A stretch of DNA of 64,000 nucleotides from positions 682,001 through 746,000 of the forward strand of contig WBMQ01000001.1 in assembly GCA_016630905.1 (NCBI GenBank), read 5' to 3'. Of the stretch, positions 23,383 to 32,888 are shown piece after piece; positions within the stretch are counted from its first letter, which is position 1, and each line of letters starts with the position of its first letter. This stretch comes from Capillidium heterosporum. Its lineage: Eukaryota; Entomophthoromycota; Entomophthoromycetes; Entomophthorales; Capillidiaceae. The notes below the pieces were generated by a model. It searched no databases and was not told where the DNA came from. It was given only the letters and a program-made list of their open reading frames with translations. Made by a program: the position numbers and the translations under genes.

Positions 23383-23879
23383 TAAAGCATAGAAATAGAT
23401 GTTGTATATATAGTTCATTGTGATATTGTATATCAATTCTTGAGTATTGCTGATAAATTGAATAGTGGCTTCTTTTATTGATATGTATTCTATACTACAG
23501 TATCTATGTTACCTAATGTATATAGCTAAAATATGATCAATAAAGCATTGCTTTATTCATTTAAAGGATTTTGCAGTATATAGGCAATAAAATGCTATTT
23601 GCAATATATAATGGTGTCTTATAGTAGATTCTAAACAATAAATATGTTTTGGAGCACATTCTAACATTGCTGTTTTCTCTGATAATTTCCAATTAATGCT
23701 TTAAACATAATTAATAACATTAACCTTGACTGAGTATATATTTACTTTTGAATGGTTCCTTTACACCTTTTTACAGCCTTCAAAACTTTGAACTAAATAG
23801 TCGCTAACCAAGCTACTTGATCTCAAGTTCTACGTTTCAAAAAAGAGTGTCTTTGATTCTAACCACAACCTCATAAAAT

Positions 23880-24578
23880 ATGGTAAGGTTCGCCATATTA
23901 TGTCAGAACAACATCAAGTTTTCTATTGAGCTCAACCACATCCTCAAGTACTTTTAGTTTTAGCTCACCTCCAATTAACCTACCAATAAAGCCAGGAAGG
24001 ACTTAACGTCAGGTCATTTGGTACCGCCAAAAACGTACGTATCCCTTCCAAGAAGTCCGACGTCTTACACTTTGACTTCAACACCTCTTTTCAAACTATA
24101 ATAAATGCGTTGGGGGATTCTGGTAAGATGCAAAGTTTTTTGATAAATAGTTTGGTCATGGGTTCCCACATCAAGAATGGCCCCGAAAAATTTCAAGAAT
24201 GTTTCGACATGTTCGACGTTATTATAGCTTGTGAGCTGAAGAGTTACGAGGTAGCTTACGAAGGTAAATCCCATATCTCTTTTCAAATGTAACCTTTATA
24301 TTTCATTGGAAATGATAGAGCTCTTGTTCAGAGGAGGAAGTAACTGTGCACCAGTCCATTTGATACTCTTCGACTTCTGTAACAAATTCGAGGAGAATGC
24401 CTCAAATCACCGGTTTATCAAAGCTCTGGCAACTAGCGTAACGTTATTTTAAAAGTAAAGTTTAAACAAAATTTAGTTGGATAGATGTACCGACTTGGAT
24501 AACGAGGTAGACTCGGTATTGGAAACGATGCAGAAGCAGACGAACCGAAATTTGATTCATACTGTCTGTTACTATTGA
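23880..24578 (+). CDS. SSU72: Ssu72-like RNA polymerase II CTD phosphatase, catalytic Arg replaced
   Basis: Ssu72 dephosphorylates Ser5/Ser7 of the Pol II CTD and belongs to the cleavage/polyadenylation complex. Four exons (23880-23947, 23992-24263, 24319-24437, 24477-24578) give 187 codons with the stop. Family features are FAILCQNN at the N-terminus, QEGLNVRSFGTAKNVRIP, KNGPEKFQECFDMFDVIIAC, CAPVHLILFDFCNKFEENAS and the C-terminal NRNLIHTVCYY. The P-loop Cys and the aspartate in LFDF are present. The CX5R signature is broken: Cys is followed by QNNIK and then Phe-Ser, so the phosphate-binding Arg is Phe. This may be a structural rather than a catalytic protein, or another paralogue may do the catalysis. 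The gene converges on SEC72. Confidence 0.88.
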
Positions 24579-24704
24579 TAATATATATAGCTCAAATAAA
24601 AGTATAAGAATATGTCAATCTACCCAGTTTATACAAATGCTTAAGCACTATAGTTTTATTCAAATGATTCAATTTAAAGTTGTTGGATAGCATTCTTGAG
24701 GGAC

Positions 24705-25277
24705 TCAGGCAATATCTTTACTCTCGGGATCCAAGGCGGCAGCCTTCTCGAAAGCGTCAACGGCTTCACCGTATCTGCCCAGCTCATAGAGCGCTCTACC
24801 TTTACGGAAATGACCTTTAGGCCAGTTGCTACGAACTCTAGTAACAATTTCGGCGTCGTACAAGGCGTTTACGTAGAACCCTTTCTCGATAAAACTAGCT
24901 GCTCTATTGGATAGGAGAACCGTTATCTCCTCCACAACGGAGGAAAGTCCATCCCAAACTGGTCGGGTACGACTTAGTTGAATGGCTTTGCTGTAGGCAT
25001 CAATCGAGGCGTCAAATTTCTTATTCTTGAACAAGTCGTTACCTTCAGCCTTTAAAGCGTTGATCTTTTTACCTAAGGACGGATCGGGAGGTGGGAGCTT
25101 ACCCTTGTTTGCACGGAATGCCCGTCCCATCAAGTTGACGTCGGCGTAGTTGGTGTTGCAGACAAGACACACTTCCACACGGTGATCTTTACAGTATAGG
25201 ATATTCTCGTGTAGGATGATGTTGTCGTCTATAACTTCCCCTCTACCTTCGGCCAACACAGGTTGATTTTCATACAT
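24705..25277 (-). CDS. SEC72: ER translocation complex subunit Sec72, TPR protein
   Basis: Sec72 is the fungal cytosolic TPR subunit of the Sec63/Sec62/Sec71/Sec72 complex that supports post-translational import into the ER and docks Hsp70. This 190-aa intronless ORF starts at ATG 25277 and ends in TGA 24705. A Cys-containing segment (YCKDHRVEVCLVCNTNY) precedes a proline-rich hinge (GKLPPPDPSLGK). Three TPR-type helix pairs follow: INALKAEGNDLFKNKKFDAS, LLSNRAASFIEKGFYVNALY and GHFRKGRALYELGRYGEAVD. The order and spacing are those of fungal Sec72. It shares a 167-bp divergent promoter region with the SNRNP25 homologue, and its 3' end faces SSU72 with 126 bp between. Confidence 0.85.
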   Translation of the reverse strand: MYENQPVLAEGRGEVIDDNIILHENILYCKDHRVEVCLVCNTNYADVNLMGRAFRANKGKLPPPDPSLGKKINALKAEGNDLFKNKKFDASIDAYSKAIQLSRTRPVWDGLSSVVEEITVLLSNRAASFIEKGFYVNALYDAEIVTRVRSNWPKGHFRKGRALYELGRYGEAVDAFEKAAALDPESKDIA

Positions 25278-25444
25278 TTTTTCGATTGTTTCTTGAGAGA
25301 GCTAACCTTATTTCTTGTCCCAGTTTTTGATTTATGAGTTTAATTCCAAGTAAATGGTTGGTAAAACTTGATTTGCTCCTCACACGAATTGAAATTTGAT
25401 AGGTATCAGCTACTACGAAATAACTTCCACTTTTAGAAATCGCA

Positions 25445-25916
25445 ATGGCAACTTTACAAGAAACGCTTAGAGACCCACTGTTGAAACATGTCGAGCCCGA
25501 TATTAGTTTAGAGGAGATCAACCTACTTATAAAGTTGGAGTTGGGTCAAGCTTTCCAACTAATTGTTGACAGAAGTCCTTTTCAATCGTTAGGTAAATGA
25601 AACTTTATATTTTATTAAACTGGCTTACAGCAGTTGCATTGGAGAGTAAAACAAAAGTTAAGGAATTATACCACTTTGTATACTTGAAATTGAAGCGAAA
25701 CTTAAAAGTCGTCCATAACAGGAATCTACACAAGTTTGAGCATATATTTTATATTACTAACATTTGTTTAGAAAGTATTTTATGAAGAAGTATAAGGTTG
25801 TCGCATATAGAAAGGGAAGTAAAGTCAATGGTATTGAGCTAGTTGAATTGAACAAAGCAGTTGGCTGGTATGAAATTGACAAGCAGTTCTATTTGAATTT
25901 ACAAGCGAAAAAGTAA
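25445..25916 (+). CDS. SNRNP25: U11/U12 snRNP 25-kDa protein homologue (ubiquitin-like)
   Basis: SNRNP25 is a ubiquitin-like component of the U11/U12 di-snRNP of the minor spliceosome. Three exons (25445-25592, 25631-25733, 25772-25916) give 131 aa. Segments in the family's order are RDPLLKHVEPDISLEEINLL, IKLELGQAFQLIV, then KTKVKELYHFVYLKLKR, which corresponds to the 'ATVLDLKKAIQRYVQLKQ' helix of the animal protein, and a C-terminal beta part (GIELVELNKAVGWYEID). The DPLL...SLEEIN...GQA start is the strongest signature. The C-terminal half is poorly conserved relative to animals. Introns are U2-like GT-AG. The gene diverges from SEC72. Confidence 0.75.
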
Positions 25917-27003
25917 TGAAGGTAAGATGAGATGTTTATTTTTTATTATCTGAATGTATTTACTCGGCATTGCTATTTCCAAAAGATATTTTGAAGTCTA
26001 TTTATTAGCTCGATAAAACTTATTCCCATTTAGCATGTATATTAATTTACCATTCTTTCGCATAGGTAGCAATTTATAAATAATGAAACCAGTGTATCTC
26101 TAATTTCAATACCAAGTATTTATTATTAAACTTAAATATACAACAATTAAAGGCAGGTATTCAACTTGCATTTTAACAGGTAATACATGTGTATGTAATT
26201 TAGATGGCCTAAATCAAAGAAATGCTACTATTCAGATAACAATTCCTAATCCCTTACTTTTGAAGCCTTTTGATATGAAATACATTTATCAAAACTATCC
26301 CTGTAATGTTGGCTTTAAGAACATATAGTTTCTGATCAAAATATGGCTTAGGCAAAAGTTAAAGTGCTTTGCTTTTATCTTTAAGTAGCTAGCAGCTAGA
26401 AAGACAAAAGGTAATGGAAGACAAGGAATTTAAGTTGAGAGAAAATCCATAACTCTAGATTTCGTCTCTTATAGTTTGTATTATGGTTAAAAATCAAACA
26501 CTTGGCTAAAAGCTAAATATGCTATCTATAAATTTGATGAAGTTGCTGTACTTGGGCCTTTATTTTTGCATCAATTTACCCAGCATATAATCCACTAAAT
26601 GTAATATGTTTTTACCATTATATATAGTTGCTATTTATAAGTATATATTCTTAGTTTTAAAGAGATACTAGCTACTTATCAATTCGATTTAACTTGATAG
26701 GCTTATTAAAATACCATAATATGTGAAATAAACTTGATATCTATTTTAAACTAACACCGATAAAGTTTATGCGATATATATTATAAATCAATTTTACTAC
26801 TACATCTTTTTAGCCTGTACAAAATCAATTTTATAGGTTTCACATTAGTGCTTTTCAAATTATTTATACTGCAGCTAACTTATAAACTCTCATACCTACA
26901 ATCTAAATTGATAAATTTCAACTATACTAAAGCTTACGCAAATATATCTTATAAACAATTTCGATGGAATCAATAATAGTTTAATGATGGTGGCATTAAA
27001 TAG
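25917..27003. other. AT-rich spacer before the secreted-protein array
   Basis: No exon, RNA gene or clear repeat seen. It separates the housekeeping block from the accessory region. Confidence 0.55.
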
Positions 27004-27312
27004 CTAGTGGATGTGACTAATAATGCTGCCAAGGATGGACTCTAAATTGCGCTTCTTCTTAGCCTGCTTTTTCTCGGCCTCTTTAGCTCTTTTAGCGGCA
27101 CCAGCTTCAGCTGCTTCACATTTAGGGCAGCTACCCTTATTGGGAACGATGCCATGGGTTGAACAGTTGAAGTTGTGGTCGGGGCACAACCTTCCACCCT
27201 TGCAAGATTTATTTATGCACTGGTTGTGGTGTTGACCACCATCTACAGGTGCGGATTGGATCATAAGCATCTGCAAGAAGATAGCACATAGGAAAACGAT
27301 AAAAAACTTCAT
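27004..27312 (-). CDS. Small secreted six-cysteine protein, array copy 1
   Basis: 102 aa, intronless. A signal peptide (MKFFIVFLCAIFLQMLMIQS, cleavage probably after QSA) is followed by a mature domain with six Cys in the pattern C-x4-C-x5-C-x6-C-x11-C-x2-C and several His (GGQHHNQC, CPDHNFNC). An Ala/Lys/Glu-rich helix and the tail NLESILGSIISHIH close the protein. Copy 1 differs from copies 2-4 by small substitutions (CINKSC, GIVPNKGSCPKC). The family is unknown to me; the CPxC pair and clustered His could bind metal, but that is inference. The TATA block and the distal element shared by the array lie upstream. Confidence 0.85.
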   Translation of the reverse strand: MKFFIVFLCAIFLQMLMIQSAPVDGGQHHNQCINKSCKGGRLCPDHNFNCSTHGIVPNKGSCPKCEAAEAGAAKRAKEAEKKQAKKKRNLESILGSIISHIH

Positions 27313-27374
27313 ATTAGATTGGAACTGGTATTTAGTGTTGGCTATTTGGCTTGTTAGTTTCTATAAAAAATATA

Positions 27375-27402
27375 GCTGCCCTTTTATATCTTTCGATATT
27401 TG
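27375..27402 (-). promoter_or_regulatory. TATA-proximal promoter block, array copy 1
   Basis: On the minus strand it reads ATATCGAAAGATATAAAAGG followed by GCAGC, about 65-90 bp upstream of the start codon. The same block precedes copies 2, 4 and 5. Confidence 0.6.
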
Positions 27403-27598
27403 GTACTTTCTGAAGCCACCAAGTTTTTGGTAGTTAAACCTGGTTTATCGGTACTATGAACTAGACACTTGACAATCCCTGTACGATTAAAAAGATACTG
27501 GCCATGTAGTTTGAAATGCCATACATTAGATTCAATGTATTAGATCTTACCCTTTGAACGAACATGCTTCATCCTTATGCACAAAGTCGCCAAATTTA

Positions 27599-27632
27599 TC
27601 TTCGATATTCGGAAATTACTGGGATATATTTA
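27599..27632 (-). promoter_or_regulatory. Distal conserved element, array copy 1
   Basis: On the minus strand it reads AAATATATCCCAGTAATTTC and then CGAATATCGAAG, about 290-320 bp upstream of the start codon. It corresponds to the element in the other four copies. Confidence 0.5.
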
Positions 27633-28409
27633 GATTTAAAATTTACAAGGTGCTTTTAATGATCCAGTAGCATTATATAATAAAAGTAAGAGAGCTTTAC
27701 GTATCAAGCGATGTTGCAGTGATTTATATTGTAAAAGTATACTGCAAAATACCTTTGGTTTGGATAGTTGTAGCTTATGAAAGCTTTATAATATTCGATA
27801 AAATGCATCTATTACGATAGATTTTAGTTGATAGATATACTAGTGTCAATTAAAGTCGTATAAGCTCAATTTAAGTGAGCAATAGATGTTACTGTTGCTT
27901 AACGACCAAAAGCTTTGAAGTGCAATGGTTGCAGTCCTAGTTGAGCAACTAATGTTAAATAATGTTAGCTTTGCAACACATTTTATGTAGATACTAAATT
28001 TGCTAATAATTTCAACCTGATATATACCTACAGTTCAACAATAATACATTCCTCAATTCTAACGTTCGGATATTGAGTTAACTTTAGCAATCTTATTTTA
28101 CGATAAAGTGAACTTCTAAATAAATATAGTAATTATATTGCAGCTTACAAAGCTAGTTACGTATATTTTATATATAGAGTATTAGTTCTATCAAAAACAG
28201 TGTGCTGATAGCGAAGTTTTCAAAAGGCAATCCTGTTTTTTCGGAATACCGGCAAAGCCTTTTTAGGAAGGAGTTTCAAATTGCGAACCGAAAAAAAAGT
28301 GTTGGCAGGTGCTCAACATAGGAAGTAAAGAAGGTTTTGTGAATTCGGTTCAATTTAGATCGCTACTTAGGATTGAAACTACTAGATGGCCACCTATAGA
28401 TTGTATAAG

Positions 28410-28628
28410 CTATAAATTGACCTTCATAATGTAAGGAAGTCTCTCTAGGAGTGCAGGGCTAGGCTTAAGGTAAGCCAACGTAGTGGTGATCACACCAATA
28501 AAACTAAAGAAGCTCAACGCCATTGCTTTAACAGCTGAGACTTTAGTGGCAATCTGAACCCAAAGTCGGCTCATGAAGACAAACAAGGCCACAGTCGTGA
28601 TGAGGCCAAGGAGGGCGGTAATATCCAT
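28410..28628 (-). CDS. Small two-helix membrane protein
   Basis: 72 aa, with GC content well above the surrounding spacer. Two hydrophobic helices are evident (ALLGLITTVALFVFMSRLWV and ALSFFSFIGVITTTLAYL), separated by a short basic loop, and the C-terminus is short and polar. I do not recognise it. The spacing of 'TT-x-V', the small loop and 'LTYH/LAYL' recalls the C-terminal part of the ORF at 36157-36522, so the two may be distant relatives flanking the array; this is tentative. An unusual repeated sequence lies directly upstream. Confidence 0.5.
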   Translation of the reverse strand: MDITALLGLITTVALFVFMSRLWVQIATKVSAVKAMALSFFSFIGVITTTLAYLKPSPALLERLPYIMKVNL

Positions 28629-28654
28629 TGGGTTCTAGTACTTAATTCCGTCTA

Positions 28655-28765
28655 ATCGGCTCTAATCCTAATTCGGAGCGATTCTAATCTGATGCTATTC
28701 TGTGAATCCTAAGCTAATCCTAAGCTATCCTTGATCCAACGCTATTCTGTATATCAACTTTAGGC
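28655..28765. repeat. Short direct repeats upstream of the small membrane ORF
   Basis: The stretch repeats TAATCCTAAGC twice in tandem, then CTATCC, and carries two copies of GCTATTCTGT plus several TCTAATC motifs. It is more GC-rich than its flanks and sits at the promoter side of the 28410-28628 ORF. Confidence 0.6.
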
Positions 28766-29035
28766 TACTCTAAGTTGGCAATATTCTGGTTTGACTCCTG
28801 GCTAATTCAACGGTTACAGGAAATCGGGTCTAATCGGCGTGCAGTGATTATAACAAAGGGAAATTGAAATATTTAGTATGAGATAATCACTTGTCGAAAA
28901 GTTACACAAGTCGGAGGGGTTTATATAGGGGCAGGAGATGAGGACGACGGGACGATGGAGATGCCGATGACCAGTCCTTCATTAGGCAGATGGTGTGTAT
29001 CCATCACGCTTTGAGGGTGGACCAGGAGAATCCAT

Positions 29036-29051
29036 TCATGACATGTCATGA
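29036..29051. repeat. 16-bp perfect palindrome
   Basis: TCATGACATGTCATGA is its own reverse complement. It lies in a GC-richer island (about 28.9-29.1 kb). Forty bases downstream a short stem GCGGA-GAC-TCCGC is followed by five T (29081-29099). A binding site for a dimeric regulator is possible; no transcript is evident. Confidence 0.6.
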
Positions 29052-29830
29052 CCTAATACGATAATTGTTATTCAGTTCAAGCGGAGACTCCGCCTTTTTA
29101 CGATTAATTATTAAGCGACTGAGACCTAATCTATTGCAAGGTTGAAACAGTATTAGAACTACGGTTCTCACAGCTAGAAGGGTTATCAAGCTGATTCTCT
29201 AGAGAAGCCATCTGAGGTTTCGTTACACATAACACTATCGGCTATTAGCTTTATCTCTGTTTGTTGGCACAAGTAAGCTGAAGTTGTACATTTAGTTGGA
29301 CTTTTAAAAGACTTGGTTAATTGTTAACAGGTTTATGGAATAACTAATTTCCTTATATAAGGTGCTTTATAAAACCTTCCCTTCATCAAGCTTTTAGAAC
29401 AGGAGTTCATTGTAAATCATTTACAAATATTAGAAGTGATAGTTGAGAGTTTGAATATGGTAGAACTTTGGCTATATACCGATCTAAAGAGCTTCCAACA
29501 GACTTATCGAATAAAACTACAGTAGAAAAGTACTAAACTACTGGACCTAATTGCTTGTATTATGGCAATTCTTTACAATTTGATCAAGGGAGTAGCTCTA
29601 TTAGATTAGCTAAAGTGAAATGAGGTGGTCGCCTTTTGAGTGGAGCAAATTTAATGCATCCAGTTTTCAAAGCTTTGAATACTGTGTGGGTTTCATTGTA
29701 AACTTAGTATACCATATTTGAGATGAAGCCAGTTTAAATCCATTATATGTATGGAACAGTAAAACAAGCATACTTGGAAAACATCGACTTTAGTTAAAAA
29801 TAAAGTTTATTAATATAAAAGATTAAATAA

Positions 29831-30142
29831 TTAGTGGATGTGGCTGACAATACTACCGAGAATGGACTCTAAGTTACGCTTCTTCTTCTTGGCCTCTTTC
29901 TTAGCAGCCTCAGCAGCTCTTTTGGCAGCACCTGCTTCAGCTGCTTCACATTGAGGGCAGCTACCCTTGTTGGCGACGACACCATGGGTTGAGCAGTTGA
30001 AGTTGTGGTCGGGACACAATCTTCCACCCTTGCAAGATTTGTCGGGGCACTGATTGTGGTGTTGACCACCACCCATGGGAGCCGATTGAATCATCAGCAT
30101 CTGCAAGAAGATGGCGCATAGGAAAACGACAAAGAACTTCAT
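29831..30142 (-). CDS. Small secreted six-cysteine protein, array copy 2
   Basis: 103 aa with signal peptide MKFFVVFLCAIFLQMLMIQS and the same six-Cys spacing as copy 1. The protein is identical to copy 4, because both lie in the arms of the inverted repeat. The core reads CPDKSCKGGRLCPDHNFNC, then STHGVVANKGSCPQC, followed by an Ala/Lys-rich helix and the SHIH tail. Function unknown; probably secreted. The identical flanks show that the duplication is recent or kept identical by gene conversion. Confidence 0.88.
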   Translation of the reverse strand: MKFFVVFLCAIFLQMLMIQSAPMGGGQHHNQCPDKSCKGGRLCPDHNFNCSTHGVVANKGSCPQCEAAEAGAAKRAAEAAKKEAKKKKRNLESILGSIVSHIH

Positions 30143-30210
30143 GTTGGGTTGGAAATATTATTTGCTACTTGATGTTTGCTATTTGGCTTGATGATTTTTT
30201 GAAGAAGATC

Positions 30211-30240
30211 GCTGCCCTTTTATAACCTTCGATACTTGGC
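30211..30240 (-). promoter_or_regulatory. TATA-proximal promoter block, array copy 2
   Basis: On the minus strand it reads GCCAAGTATCGAAGGTTATA then AAAGGGCAGC, about 70-98 bp upstream of the start codon. Confidence 0.65.
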
Positions 30241-30433
30241 ACATTTCAAAGCTCAAAGTCCTTGCTAAAGTTACAATCTATTTACCAGTAATAGGTATTA
30301 ATTACTTGACAAGCTATGTATGTTTTAAATAACATATAAAAGTATCATAAACGAAAAGGCAATATATTAGATCTTATTTAGTAGACTAGAACTCACCACC
30401 ACTACGCACCAAAATCAATTTATCAATTTTGGA

Positions 30434-30461
30434 GCTTCGGAGATTAATAGGATATATTTGG
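30434..30461 (-). promoter_or_regulatory. Distal conserved element, array copy 2
   Basis: Mirror copy of the element at 34715-34741: CAAATATATCCTATTAATCT followed by CCGAAG, about 293-320 bp from the start codon. Confidence 0.6.
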
Positions 30462-32262
30462 AAATAGTATTAAAAGGGAAGTGTTTCTAATGCGGGGTTA
30501 CTCTTGTATAGTTGGAATTAACAAAAAAATTACTCATTAGGCAGGCTACGGTGTTTACCATTTTAGAAGTCCTATTAATAAGAACTTTGGGTAAGGATAG
30601 ATGTTCTGTACAATCTGACCAAGTATGTCTACTATACATGTTGCCTAGTTGCCAGGCATACGTATCTTCAAAGTAAGACCATTATACGTTTTATCTATAA
30701 TGAGTGAGGAACACCACCAAAACATAGCCATCAAAACTTAGTGGTGTAGAGGATGCACTTGCAGTTGAATTATTAATGCTCAATAGGGTTATTCTTGAGC
30801 TACTCGTCTTACGGAAACATCGGATCTTTATATAGCAATATCAATGTATTAATGTCCCTGTAGCCCATTGAATATTAGATTTTCTAATACCGACGCCCGC
30901 GTTCCAAGCAAAATAGATGCGATGGATAGACTTCCTGTTAAGGAAGTGGTATAAGTTAGCAGCTCGAAAGATATCATCTTTACGATATGAAGTTTGCTCT
31001 ATATTCCAAAAAAAGCTTTGTTATCTGGTATGTTATTATAAACATATTTTTGCTCGATACAATAAGAAGGTAATATATTGTAAGTAGTATAATTAAATAT
31101 AGGTTCTGGTTCGAACTGGTAACTAGAGTGTGCTTTTAAAGCATCGTATTATAAAGCAAACTAAACTAAATTGAAGGGATCTCAATTCCCAGCTTAGATA
31201 AATAATTCAATATATTATTTATATGTTAGAGTTTATTAACTGGCATTATATTAAGAGATATATAAGGATGTAGTTTAAGCAATAAATATATTAATTGAAA
31301 TTATGACTGCCATGAAGTGTGTGTCCTTCAAAATTTAAAACCTATATACTAGCTAAAATCATGAAAAACTATATCAGTGTCGTAAATTTAGGTTGCTATA
31401 GTGACAGTTTGAATACAGCACTTTATAAATTTGTATTGCTTTATGAAATTTACGAGCTATCAAGAAATACAGGGCTTAACTTTAAGAATATATAAATTTT
31501 CGAGGTAGCTGTACTACTCCAAACTACGATTATTAAGGATATATCAACATATTGAAGATAGTTAGTTATGCAGCGGTATTAAATTATTTCAAAAGGTACC
31601 GTAAAAGTAACTGGAACATGTAAGTAATTTTACATTGATAAAACGATACCAATTTAATCTATACCAATAAACTAATTTGCTTTCGATTCACTTTGACTTT
31701 GTCACGTTACTTTTGGCGGAATGAAAAAGCTGCAAGAATAGTATACGCAATTAATTATACAGCTACTAATGTATTTACCACATTTAACTATATATCAAAG
31801 ATACATGTTGTAAATACCAGGGGCTTGGAGGTATCAAATTTTATAGTACTTCCATAAATGGAAATTCCGCTCAAGATCTTCATTTTGTATAGTATTTGAA
31901 TATTTGTATTAAAAATGAAATGTTTAACGAACTGGAGGTGTATTATGACGCTGAAAGTAACTTAAAAATCTTGAACAGCTTTATGAGATTCTAATACTAT
32001 CGAATTGCTATAATGTGAATTAGACACCTTGGTAGTAATAGAAAGTATACTCAATTACTCTGTATACAAGTGTGTAGGCTTTATTAGCTTCGTGCTAGCA
32101 TTTTACGAATCAAAGCTACTGTAACCAGCTTATAAGATTTGCATTTTTTGCCTTGCTGACTATATTTGATTGTACTAGTCAAACTCGAATGAATATAAAC
32201 TATGGATGGCTCTAAAAGATTTTAAATATAAAGTAAGCTTTATTGATATATAAACTAGATTA

Positions 32263-32574
32263 TCAGTGGATATGACTGACGATTCCATTTAAGATGGACT
32301 CTAAATTGCGCTTCTTCTTCTTAGCCTCTTTTTTCTCGGCCTCTTTAGCTCTTTTAGCGGCACCAGCTTCAGCTGCTTCACATTGAGGGCAGCTACCCTG
32401 GTTAGCGACGACACCATGGGTTGAGCAGTTGAAGTTGTGGTCGGGACACAATCTTCCACCCTTGCAAGATTTGTCGGGGCACTGGTTGTGATGCTGACCA
32501 CCACCCATGGGGGCTGATTGAATCATCAGCATCTGCAAGAAGATGGCGCATAGGAAAACGATAAAGAACTTCAT
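32263..32574 (-). CDS. Small secreted six-cysteine protein, array copy 3
   Basis: 103 aa. Signal peptide MKFFIVFLCAIFLQMLMIQS, the same six-Cys core with NQGSCPQC in place of NKGSCPQC, a helix with AKEAEKKEAKKKKRNLESIL, and tail VSHIH. It lies in the spacer of the inverted repeat and is not itself mirrored. Its TATA region is less conserved than that of the other copies, while the distal element is kept. Function unknown. Confidence 0.86.
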   Translation of the reverse strand: MKFFIVFLCAIFLQMLMIQSAPMGGGQHHNQCPDKSCKGGRLCPDHNFNCSTHGVVANQGSCPQCEAAEAGAAKRAKEAEKKEAKKKKRNLESILNGIVSHIH

Positions 32575-32860
32575 GTTGAATTAATGATATTATCTTATAT
32601 TTGGATTTTGCTTGTTGTTTTTCAGGGGGGATTAGATGCCTTTTTATACTCTTTACAGGTATTGCATCCTAAAGCTATTTGGTCTTGAAAGCTATAATTG
32701 ATTTATCGAAAGTAGGTATTAGCTACTTGACAAACTATGTGCGTATAAAATATACCTATTTGTGTTTTTAAAAGTACTGTAAGTAATAGACACTATAATG
32801 AGCCTCATATAATAGACGAGAACTCATTACAATGCATAAATTTTGAATTTTTGACTTTAG

Positions 32861-32888
32861 TTTTCGGAAATTAATAGGATATATTTGG
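32861..32888 (-). promoter_or_regulatory. Distal conserved element, array copy 3
   Basis: On the minus strand it reads CCAAATATATCCTATTAATT then TCCGAA, about 288-314 bp upstream of the start codon. It is kept although the TATA block has diverged. Confidence 0.55.

Larger units (their letters stand above)
29778..31151 (+). repeat. Left arm of a 1374-bp inverted repeat
   Basis: Positions in this arm pair with 34025-35398 by the rule x + y = 65176. Every stretch I compared (coding part, TATA region, distal element and the far end near 31140) is identical in reverse complement, and the match breaks at both outer ends. The arm carries array copy 2 and its full upstream region. The spacer is 2873 bp. 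Confidence 0.9.

Noticed and set aside
29070-29110. GCCTTTTTAC as a U5 snRNA loop
   Set aside because: The loop has five instead of four U and the flanks do not form the U5 stem.
29869-30072. 67-aa ORFs overlapping the secreted-protein genes in another frame (also 32301-32504 and 35104-35307)
   Set aside because: They are shadows of the six-Cys genes; the main frame has the signal peptide and conserved Cys pattern.
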